Shown here: in pieces, positions 10,801-17,346 of the stretch | Layout: each line of letters opens with the position of its first letter | How positions within the stretch are numbered: position 1 is the stretch's first letter | Assembly (NCBI RefSeq): GCF_001625565.1 | Contig: NZ_AUXS01000050.1 | Location: forward strand, 1-64,000 | Direction of reading: 5' to 3' | DNA from: Pseudoalteromonas luteoviolacea NCIMB 1944 | Lineage (GTDB): Bacteria; Pseudomonadota; Gammaproteobacteria; Enterobacterales; Alteromonadaceae | Length of the DNA: 64,000 bases | Made by a program: the position numbers and the translations under genes | Notes under the pieces: model-generated | Databases searched by the model: none | The model's input: the letters and a program-made list of their open reading frames with translations, nothing else | What the model was told of the DNA's origin: nothing

Positions 10801-11908
10801 TCATACGGTAGATTTCTACCAATGCTTCAAGACGATTAGAAGAAGAATCAATACGAACTGTCTCTGACATGTACGCACCGCTGTCTACTTCATTGATGTA
10901 AAGCGTATCGATCTTAGTGTGACCCGCTTTCACAAGCTCAGCCATCAACTCAAGCGACAATTCAGCGTTCGCTTCAGCGATGATCTCACCTGTTGACTCA
11001 TCGATGTAGTTTTTAGCAACTACGCGACCAATGATGTACTCATGCGGTACTTCAAGTTGCGTAATGCCTTTTTTCTCGATGTTTTTGATATGACGAGCTG
11101 TGATACGACGGCCCTGTTCAACCAATACTTCACCGTCTGCATCTTTGAAATCAAATGCAGCCGTCTCACCACGTAGGCGAGATGGTACTAGTTCCATCAT
11201 CACTTTACCGTTTACAACTTCAAAACCAGTTGTTTCAAAGAACAGCGCTAGAATTTCTTCAGTTGTGAATTCTAGTGCGCGTAAAATGATTGAAGCCGGT
11301 AACTTACGACGACGGTCAATACGAACGAAAAGGTTATCTTTTACATCAAATTCAAAATCTAACCATGAACCACGGTAAGGGATAACACGTGCATTATAAA
11401 GCACTTTACCCGATGAATGAGATTTACCGCGGTCGTTATCAAAGAATACACCCGGTGAACGGTGTAGCTGAGAAACGATAACACGCTCGGTACCGTTGAT
11501 TACGAAAGTACCTGTGTCTGTCATGAGCGGGATCTCGCCCATGTAAACTTCTTGCTCTTTAATGTCTTTGACTGTACCTGGAGCTTCTTTGTCCATAAGT
11601 ACAAGACGTAATTTAACGCGTAGTGGAGCAGAATAAGTCACGCCGCGAATTTGACATTCTTTTACATCGAATACTGGTTCTCCGATACGGTAACTCACGT
11701 ATTGAAGTTCAGAATTGCCCGAGTAGCTTTTGATAGGGAATACAGAACGGAATGCAGCTTCCAATCCAGTATCGCCATCCGCGTCCGGCGTAATGAATTT
11801 TTTAAACGATTCCAACTGCGTTTGCAAAAGGAAAGGTATATCCAAAACTTGTGGACGTTTACCAAAATCCTTACGGATACGTTTCTTTTCAGAATAAGAG
11901 TAAGCCAT
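7883..11908 (-). CDS. rpoB: DNA-directed RNA polymerase subunit beta
   Basis: The beta subunit forms the other half of the RNA polymerase cleft. I place the start at the internal ATG giving [20 protein letters not shown], because homologues begin there and GAGGAA lies five bases upstream. The open frame continues 21 codons further upstream (to 11971), but that extension does not match the family. The resulting protein is 1341 residues, equal to the usual 1340 or so. The rifampicin-resistance region ([31 protein letters not shown]) is wild type. It lies downstream of rplL behind a hairpin and upstream of rpoC. Confidence 0.98.
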   Translation of the reverse strand: [1341 protein letters not shown]

Positions 11909-12102
11909 GGGGTTCCTCAGCTTGCTGATCTTTGACCCAACCTGTTCATGCAGAACAGCATTCATTGGCATCTAAGCCATGATAACAACATCTAAATTGT
12001 CTACCTAAACCCAACAGTTTCCCAAAAGGTTTAAATTATTGAAAAACTTGAAGAATTTAGGTTTTTATTGCGCAATAGTAATACTTTCGCTCTAGAGCGC
12101 AA

Positions 12103-12150
12103 AAGGGCCGGTGATTAAAAAATCACCAGCCCTTGCCTGATTTCTCAGGC
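12103..12150 (-). terminator. rplL-rpoB intercistronic hairpins (attenuator or processing site)
   Basis: On the minus strand, just after rplL, a small stem GCCTGA-GAAA-TCAGGC (12135-12150) is followed by a long stem GGGCTGGTGATT/AATCACCGGCCC (about 12105-12133) with the sequence TTTTG after it. In E. coli the equivalent spacer contains a partial terminator and an RNase III site that lower rpoBC transcription relative to rplJL. The same use here is inferred from position and fold. Confidence 0.7.
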
Positions 12151-12172
12151 AGCGAACCTAGCGTATGCTAGA

Positions 12173-12535
12173 TTACTTGATCTCAACTTCAGCACCAGCT
12201 TCTTCAAGATCTTTCTTAAGTGCTTCAGCTTCTTCTTTAGAAACAGCTTCTTTGATTGGCGCAGGAGCAGACTCAACAAGAGCTTTTGCTTCTTTAAGGC
12301 CAAGACCAGTTGCACCACGTACAGCTTTGATAGCAGCAACTTTGTTACCGCCAGCGCCAGCTAGGATTACGTCGAACTCAGTCTTCTCTTCAGCAGCTTC
12401 AGCAGGACCAGCAGCAACAACAGCAGCAGCTGCAGTTACGCCGAATTTTTCTTCCATTGCTTCAACTAGTTCAACAACTTCCATTACTGACATTTCAGCA
12501 ATCGCGTCAAGGATTTGGTCTTTAGTTACAGACAT
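12173..12535 (-). CDS. rplL: 50S ribosomal protein L7/L12
   Basis: L7/L12 forms the ribosomal stalk that recruits the translational GTPases. The 120-residue protein has the N-terminal dimerisation helix (MSVTKDQILDAIAEMSVMEVVELVEAM), an alanine-rich hinge (AAAAVVAAGPAEAAEEK) and the C-terminal domain with KVAAIKAVRGATGLGLKEAKALVE. All fit the family. It is 72 bases downstream of rplJ, whose product holds L7/L12 dimers in the stalk. Confidence 0.98.
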   Translation of the reverse strand: MSVTKDQILDAIAEMSVMEVVELVEAMEEKFGVTAAAAVVAAGPAEAAEEKTEFDVILAGAGGNKVAAIKAVRGATGLGLKEAKALVESAPAPIKEAVSKEEAEALKKDLEEAGAEVEIK

Positions 12536-12607
12536 TTTAAGTTTCCTAATTAATCACGAACCCATGAGGTTCAAAAAAATTTATTGATGAAAGTGTAAAA
12601 GGTGCGA

Positions 12608-13102
12608 TTAAGCAGCTTCTTCAGCTTTCTGAACACGTACAGCTTCAATTGTTTTAACCAATTTACCAGCTGACGCTTCTTTCATAGCGCTCATTAAGCG
12701 TGCAACAGCTTCGTCGTAAGTAGGTAGCTTAGCAAGCATATCTACGTCAACAACATTGCCTTCAAATGCAGCCGCTTTCAGTTCGAACAACTCGTTTTTC
12801 TTTGCGAAATCAGCAAAGATACGAGCAGCAGCACCTGGGTGCTCTGAAGAGAAAGCGATTAGGCTTGGGCCTACTAGCGATTCGTTAAGGCACTCATAAT
12901 CAGTACCTTCAACAGCGCGTTTTGCAAGCGTGTTACGGACGACTTTCATCCATACGCCTGCTTCACGAGCTTCTTTACGAAGCGCAGTGATAGCATCTAC
13001 TGTTACACCACGAGAATCTGCAACTACTGCAGATAGAGCACCTTTGGCAGCTTCGTTGACTTCAGCAACAATTGCTTTTTTGTCTTGAAGATTTAAAGCC
13101 AT
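12608..13102 (-). CDS. rplJ: 50S ribosomal protein L10
   Basis: L10 anchors L7/L12 dimers to the 23S rRNA stalk base and represses its own operon by binding the mRNA leader. The 164-residue protein starts MALNLQDKKAIVAEVNEAAKGALSAVV and contains VVRNTLAKRAVEGT and the typical GPSLIAFS stretch. The ATG has an AGGAG ribosome-binding site (CCAGGAGTAACACCC before the start). A 337-base leader with a probable L10-binding fold precedes it, separating it from rplA. Confidence 0.98.
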   Translation of the reverse strand: MALNLQDKKAIVAEVNEAAKGALSAVVADSRGVTVDAITALRKEAREAGVWMKVVRNTLAKRAVEGTDYECLNESLVGPSLIAFSSEHPGAAARIFADFAKKNELFELKAAAFEGNVVDVDMLAKLPTYDEAVARLMSAMKEASAGKLVKTIEAVRVQKAEEAA

Positions 13103-13280
13103 GGGTGTTACTCCTGGTTAATATGGGAACAAGTCCCCAGTTCTACTTTACTCACAGCCAACTGGCCATGAGCTGCTTTTTACGGCGAGAACCAGAAGAT
13201 TAGGAAAAATCTAGCTGGGATTCACACCGTCTACGTAGGGAGATTAAGTAACAAAGTTACACCTACGGTCTTGGACGGAA
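13103..13280 (-). promoter_or_regulatory. Probable L10 (rplJ) autoregulatory leader
   Basis: The untranslated region before rplJ contains, on the minus strand, an arm reading ACCGTAGGTG (around 13260-13269) that can pair with CCTACG (13234-13239) and ACGGT (13226-13230), leaving a bent internal loop. This arrangement resembles the kink-turn L10-binding site of gammaproteobacterial rplJ leaders. A further stem around CTGGCCATGAGC-type sequence lies closer to the start. The match is from memory of the motif; a covariance-model search with the Rfam L10 leader would decide. Confidence 0.6.
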
Positions 13281-13439
13281 ACGCAATTTATCGATTTTAT
13301 TGTAGACCAAATTTGATAAACAACTGTTCGAAATTATGCGCTTCAACCCGAATTCTTTGCTTCGTTGGAAGTGACTTCTCAACGAAATGGCGCAAAATTA
13401 TAGTCTAATTTTTACGCCATGTAAACGCTAAAATCTAAA

Positions 13440-14144
13440 TTACGCTAGTTGCGTGTTTAGAGTAGCTTGGTCTACAGCAACACCCGCGCCCATAGTCGTT
13501 GAGATGCTTACTTTCTTCAAGTAAGTACCTTTCGCTTGAGAAGGCTTAGCCTTCTTAAGAGCAACGATAAGTGCTTCTAGGTTTTCTTGAAGCTGGTTAG
13601 CGTCAAAGTCAACCTTACCGATTGTTGTGTGGATGATACCGTTCTTGTCGTTACGGTAACGAACCTGACCAGCTTTTGCGTTTTTAACTGCTTCTGCAAC
13701 GTTAGGTGTTACAGTACCAGTTTTAGGGTTAGGCATAAGACCACGTGGACCTAGGATTTGACCTAGTTGACCAACAACGCGCATTGCATCTGGAGAAGCA
13801 ACAACAACGTCAAAGTTCATTTCGCCTTTCTTAACCTGCTCAGCAAGGTCTTCCATACCTACTAAATCAGCACCAGCTTCTTTAGCAGCGTCTGCGTTAG
13901 CACCTTGAGTGAATACAGCAACGCGTACTTCACGACCAGTACCGTGTGGTAGTACAGTTGCACCACGTACGTTTTGGTCTGATTTACGAGCATCGATGCC
14001 AAGGTTTACAGCAACGTCAACACTTTCTGTGAATTTAGCAGTAGCTAGTTCTTTAAGAAGAGCAACAGCTTCGTTGATTTCGTATTCTTTAGTTACGTCA
14101 ACTTTTTCGCGGATTACGCGCATACGCTTAGTTAATTTAGCCAT
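13440..14144 (-). CDS. rplA: 50S ribosomal protein L1
   Basis: L1 forms the mobile stalk that helps release E-site tRNA and represses the rplKA mRNA. The start is placed at the ATG giving MAKLTKRMRVIREKVD, where L1 proteins normally begin. A TTG two codons upstream is also in frame but has no support. The 234-residue length is typical, and GPRGLMPNPKTGTVTP is the L1 signature. It begins six bases after the rplK stop, with AAGGG upstream, so the two are co-translated. Confidence 0.98.
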   Translation of the reverse strand: MAKLTKRMRVIREKVDVTKEYEINEAVALLKELATAKFTESVDVAVNLGIDARKSDQNVRGATVLPHGTGREVRVAVFTQGANADAAKEAGADLVGMEDLAEQVKKGEMNFDVVVASPDAMRVVGQLGQILGPRGLMPNPKTGTVTPNVAEAVKNAKAGQVRYRNDKNGIIHTTIGKVDFDANQLQENLEALIVALKKAKPSQAKGTYLKKVSISTTMGAGVAVDQATLNTQLA

Positions 14145-14150
14145 TCTCAA

Positions 14151-14579
14151 TTACCCTTCTACATTCAAGCCCATTGCACGTGCAGAACCTGCAATCGTGC
14201 GTACAGCTGCGTCCATATCAGCAGCAGTAAGGTCAGGACGTTTAGTCTCAACAATCTCTTCTAGTTGTGCACGTGTTACAGTACCAACTTTCTCAGTGTT
14301 TGGACGGCCAGAACCAGACTTGATACCTGCAGCCTTCTTAAGAAGGTAAGATGCAGGTGGAGTTTTCATATCAAAAGTGAATGAACGGTCGTTGTAAACA
14401 GAAATGATTACAGGAACCGGTGCGCCTTTCTCGATAGACTCTGTACGTGCGTTGAACGCTTTACAGAATTCCATGATGTTTACACCGTGTTGACCTAGTG
14501 CAGGACCTACTGGAGGACTAGGGTTAGCCATACCAGCAGCAACTTGTAGCTTGATTAAAGCTTCAACTTTTTTAGCCAT
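14151..14579 (-). CDS. rplK: 50S ribosomal protein L11
   Basis: L11 is part of the GTPase-associated centre and is needed for RelA-dependent stringent control. The 142-residue protein starts MAKKVEALIKLQVAAGMANPSPPVGPALGQHGVNIMEFCKAFN, with the proline-rich hinge of the family, and ends in the C-terminal RNA-binding domain (TRAQLEEIVETKRPDL). It is first in rplKAJL. Its promoter appears to lie inside the nusG terminator hairpin. Confidence 0.98.
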   Translation of the reverse strand: MAKKVEALIKLQVAAGMANPSPPVGPALGQHGVNIMEFCKAFNARTESIEKGAPVPVIISVYNDRSFTFDMKTPPASYLLKKAAGIKSGSGRPNTEKVGTVTRAQLEEIVETKRPDLTAADMDAAVRTIAGSARAMGLNVEG

Positions 14580-14690
14580 GTTAATAACCTCGTTAAATGG
14601 GTCTTAGCCTTGTGCGCGCGAGGACGCGTACTCAAACGGCTTCCCGATTAAAAAATTCGTACTTTTTGCAGTTAGCATAGAGCTAGCTAC

Positions 14691-14729
14691 AAAAAGGCCG
14701 CTGATTATAGTTTAATCAGCGGCCTTTTT
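14691..14729 (-). terminator. Rho-independent terminator after nusG
   Basis: A 12-pair perfect stem (GGCCGCTGATTA at 14696-14707 with TAATCAGCGGCC at 14713-14724, five-base loop) is flanked by A runs and T runs on both strands. On the minus strand it follows the nusG stop by about 40 bases and precedes five T. The same DNA carries the rplK promoter. Confidence 0.9.
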
Positions 14730-14732
14730 CAA
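14704..14732 (-). promoter_or_regulatory. Promoter of rplKAJL, embedded in the nusG terminator
   Basis: On the minus strand TTGAAA (14727-14732, five of six to consensus) and TATAAT (14704-14709, perfect) are separated by exactly 17 bases. The -10 falls in the loop and top of the terminator stem, and the -35 in its T/A tract. The predicted start of transcription is near 14697, about 120 bases before rplK. Confidence 0.7.
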
Positions 14733-14765
14733 TTACTTTTTGCAATAGTACAAAAATAATGCAAA

Positions 14766-15323
14766 TTAGGTATCTTGCTCTACTTGGCCAAATTCTAAGT
14801 CAACAGGCGTTGAACGACCAAAGATAAGTACTGATACTTTTAAGCGGCTCTTTTCGTAGTCCACTTCTTCAACTACACCGTTGAAATCTGCAAATGGACC
14901 ATCGATAACACGAACCACTTCACCCGGTTCAAATAGCGTCGCAGGCTTAGGTGCTTCTGCGTTCTCTTGAAGACGGTTAAGAATACGATCAGCTTCACGC
15001 TGACTAATTGGTGCAGGACGATCAGATGTACCGCCAACAAAGCCCATTACACGTGGTGTGCTATTCACCAAGTGCCAAGTTGCGTCGTTCATCACCATTT
15101 GAACAAGGACGTAACCTGGGAAGAATTTACGCTCAGACTTGCGCTTTTGACCAGCACGCATCTCTACAACTTCTTCTGTAGGTACTAGTACTTCACCGAA
15201 GTCTTCTTCTAAGCCTTCAATTTTAATGTGCTCGATAATTGTTTGAGCAACGCGCTTTTCAAAACCAGAAAACGCCTGAATTACGTACCAACGTAATTTC
15301 TTTTCTTTGTTCTCATCCGACAT
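14766..15323 (-). CDS. nusG: Transcription termination/antitermination factor NusG
   Basis: NusG binds RNA polymerase, suppresses pausing, and links it to Rho or ribosomal S10. The 185-residue protein has the N-terminal NGN domain (RWYVIQAFSGFEKRVAQTI, FFPGYVLVQM, TPRVMGFVGG) and the C-terminal KOW domain (GEVVRVIDGPFADFNGVVEEVD). It begins four bases after secE, the usual secE-nusG pairing, and ends before a strong terminator. Confidence 0.98.
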   Translation of the reverse strand: MSDENKEKKLRWYVIQAFSGFEKRVAQTIIEHIKIEGLEEDFGEVLVPTEEVVEMRAGQKRKSERKFFPGYVLVQMVMNDATWHLVNSTPRVMGFVGGTSDRPAPISQREADRILNRLQENAEAPKPATLFEPGEVVRVIDGPFADFNGVVEEVDYEKSRLKVSVLIFGRSTPVDLEFGQVEQDT

Positions 15324-15327
15324 GGGA

Positions 15328-15705
15328 TCAGATCTCCAATCCAGTTAAAAAGCCAACAGCACGGAATAGCAAGCCATCTAATCCCCAAAGGATAAGTGCC
15401 ATCACTACTGTTGCTGCCATCACGATAATTGTAGTATGTGTTGCTTCTTGACGCGTAGGCCATACAACTTTACGAACCTCAATACGAGACTCTTTTGCAA
15501 ATGCAATAAAAGTACGACCTTTTTCAGTTGTCGCTGCGATACCTAAAGCGGCACCCACTGCAACTACAACACCGACGGCGCGAACCAACGCAGACATGTC
15601 TGCATACATATAGTTACCAACTACTGCGCCAGTGAGTAGTACAACTGCAACTAGCCATTTTACCGTGTCCATCGAGCTAGACGGGTTTTCAACATTAGTG
15701 CTCAT
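15328..15705 (-). CDS. secE: Preprotein translocase subunit SecE
   Basis: SecE is the small essential subunit of the SecYEG channel in the inner membrane. The 125-residue form matches the three-TM gammaproteobacterial type: two N-terminal segments (MDTVKWLVAVVLLTGAVVGNYMYA; ALVRAVGVVVAVGAALGIAA), the conserved amphipathic stretch with FAKESRIEVRKVVWPTRQEA, then the essential C-terminal segment (TTIIVMAATVVMALILWGLDGLLF). It follows tRNA-Trp and is likely transcribed with it. Confidence 0.97.
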   Translation of the reverse strand: MSTNVENPSSSMDTVKWLVAVVLLTGAVVGNYMYADMSALVRAVGVVVAVGAALGIAATTEKGRTFIAFAKESRIEVRKVVWPTRQEATHTTIIVMAATVVMALILWGLDGLLFRAVGFLTGLEI

Positions 15706-15831
15706 AATTGTTTTACCTTAAATACAGACACAACAACCCTGTCTAAGACAGGGTTAATCCATTAAATCCAAATTTATAAATAAGCGACTTAAACTGCACA
15801 TTATTTTAAATTGGGACTAAAAAGTATTGAG

Positions 15832-15908
15832 TGGCAGGGGCGGCAGGACTCGAACCCGCAACCATCGGTTTTGGAGACCGCTGTTCTACCAATTGGAACT
15901 ACGCCCCT
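15832..15908 (-). tRNA. trpT: tRNA-Trp (anticodon CCA)
   Basis: The 77-base minus-strand sequence folds as a full cloverleaf: acceptor AGGGGCG/CGCCCCT, D stem GTTC/GAAC, anticodon loop CTCCAAA (CCA), T arm GCGGG-TTCGAGT-CCTGC and an encoded 3' CCA. Two details stand out against E. coli tRNA-Trp. Position 24 is A (U11-A24 pair), and positions 27-43 are a G·A mismatch. The gene lies directly upstream of secE, as in many gammaproteobacteria. Confidence 0.96.
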
Positions 15909-15923
15909 GCAAAGTGGATGCCC

Positions 15924-15951
15924 ATTATACTGACGAACAATCTGAAAACAA
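15924..15951 (-). promoter_or_regulatory. Promoter of tRNA-Trp/secE/nusG
   Basis: On the minus strand TTGTTT (15946-15951) and a perfect TATAAT (15924-15929) are separated by 16 bases. The -10 lies 15 bases before the mature 5' end of tRNA-Trp, which fits a short 5' leader removed by RNase P. Confidence 0.65.
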
Positions 15952-16186
15952 GTGTAAAAGTTATACATCGTGTGATTTTCACAACTTTTGTTTTTCAATC
16001 AGTTATTCACAAGTGCGTCACGGCATCACATTTTGTTATTTTAAAGCCCAAAACTGAATAATTCAGCCGCTTTGATTAAATACAGCACAACCTATATTGG
16101 GTACGTAGCAGAAAATATCAAGGTCTCGGTTCAAAGTGAGCGATGAAATGGAGCAAGAGTCTCGTTTTTTGTTAACGTTTATCTGT

Positions 16187-16954
16187 TTAAAGACACTCGC
16201 CTCGAGCAACAACCCCTTTTACATCGGCGAGCAAACTAGATGCGCCAAACCTGAAATTGGCTTTTTCTACCCACCCTTTTCCCATAATCTGGCAAGCAAC
16301 GTCAAGGTAAGGACAGGCCTGTGCAACCGTTTTAACCCCACCTGCGGCTTTAAAGCCAACAGGTTTGCCGTTAACTTTAATACGCTCTAACATCACCTTA
16401 GTCGCTGTTAGAGTTGCGTTAACAGCTACTTTCCCGGTACTGGTTTTTATAAAATCGGCCCCGGCTAGTATTGCGATATCACTGGCTTGCGCGATCAATT
16501 CTGGCGTGTCTAGCACACCACTTTCAATGATCACTTTTAACTGCACGGACTTGCCACATAGTTCTTTACTTGAGCGCACATATTGCCATGGTGTATCGGG
16601 ATCTCCCGCGATAACTTGGTTATATGGCATTACTAAGTCAATTTCGTCAGCGCCGTCATCAATGGCTTGCTGAGTCTGTGCTAACACTTGCGAAAGAGGT
16701 TGTTCACCACAAGGAAAGTTTGTCACTGTTGCCACTTTAACGCTATGCCAGCCCCGTGATGACAGGTGCATTTTACACAGCGCCACAAATTGAGGATAAA
16801 CACATACAGCAGCGGGCAATGCGACATCTTCGTCTATACTATCAAGCATCTCTAAGATGCTTTTTTCAGTATCATCTTCATTGAGCGAAGTTAAATCCAT
16901 TAGTTCAAGCACGTGCTTTGCAACTGCGGCAGTGACTTGATTATTTGTACTCAT
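16187..16954 (-). CDS. deoC: Deoxyribose-phosphate aldolase
   Basis: DeoC cleaves 2-deoxyribose-5-phosphate to glyceraldehyde-3-phosphate and acetaldehyde, allowing growth on deoxynucleosides. The 255-residue protein has the Schiff-base lysine motif FIKTSTGK and the second lysine motif VGFKAAGGVKT, plus DEIDLVMPYNQV, as in E. coli DeoC. It is a lone minus-strand gene here, without deoA, deoB or deoD, divergent from cysG. The secreted nucleases at 41994 and 46737 could feed the same substrate pool, but that link is only an inference. Confidence 0.96.
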   Translation of the reverse strand: MSTNNQVTAAVAKHVLELMDLTSLNEDDTEKSILEMLDSIDEDVALPAAVCVYPQFVALCKMHLSSRGWHSVKVATVTNFPCGEQPLSQVLAQTQQAIDDGADEIDLVMPYNQVIAGDPDTPWQYVRSSKELCGKSVQLKVIIESGVLDTPELIAQASDIAILAGADFIKTSTGKVAVNATLTATKVMLERIKVNGKPVGFKAAGGVKTVAQACPYLDVACQIMGKGWVEKANFRFGASSLLADVKGVVARGECL

Positions 16955-17346
16955 GAGATCTCCTTAGGGCGCAAACCATCGAATAGGTTTGTCACTATCA
17001 ATCTTATCCATTTACAGTGTGTTCAAGTTAAATGGATTATTTGGCCACCCTACAGGACATTTGTCCGCCCCAGTGCAGCTTTGACATCTTCACACTCAGC
17101 ACTGTGTTATTTTCATGTTCCATTATATCTCATAACCAATCGCTATAAGTTGCTAATATGGATACATTTTGCTCTCTAGACCTTGAAATATAAGCCTTAA
17201 ACCAAAATCAAAGTCTGTATATAACTTTTAGTTATATATTTTGGGTTAATATTATTTTTTTGTATTTAAAGGCCGATATATTCTGCCCTCCTACTAAGTC
17301 ATTTTAGTTGGCTTAAATCAAGGTTATGCATTTAGGGGCGAGTACA
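16955..17346. other. Divergent regulatory region between deoC and cysG
   Basis: This 392-base AT-rich stretch has no supported gene. It must contain the promoters of deoC (minus) and the cysG operon (plus). The only clear element is the inverted repeat at 17218-17238. Confidence 0.6.
17218..17238 (+). promoter_or_regulatory. LysR-type palindrome upstream of cysG (candidate CysB site)
   Basis: A perfect eight-base inverted repeat, TATATAAC-TTTTA-GTTATATA, lies 109-129 bases before the chosen cysG start. Its core has the T-N11-A geometry of LysR-type operators. The 11-mer CTTTTAGTTAT inside it recurs upstream of cysJ (41848-41858). Assignment to CysB is inferred from the shared function of the two operons. 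Confidence 0.5.

Noticed and set aside
5107..11378. Several 80-140-codon plus-strand frames antisense to rpoC and rpoB
   Set aside because: They follow the codon bias of the highly conserved genes on the other strand and resemble no protein.
12165..12587. 140-codon alanine/serine-rich frame antisense to rplL
   Set aside because: A by-product of the alanine-rich hinge of L7/L12 on the other strand.
17326..17346. Upstream ATG as start of cysG
   Set aside because: It would add seven residues not found in CysG proteins; the GTG at 17347 has AGGGG at correct spacing.
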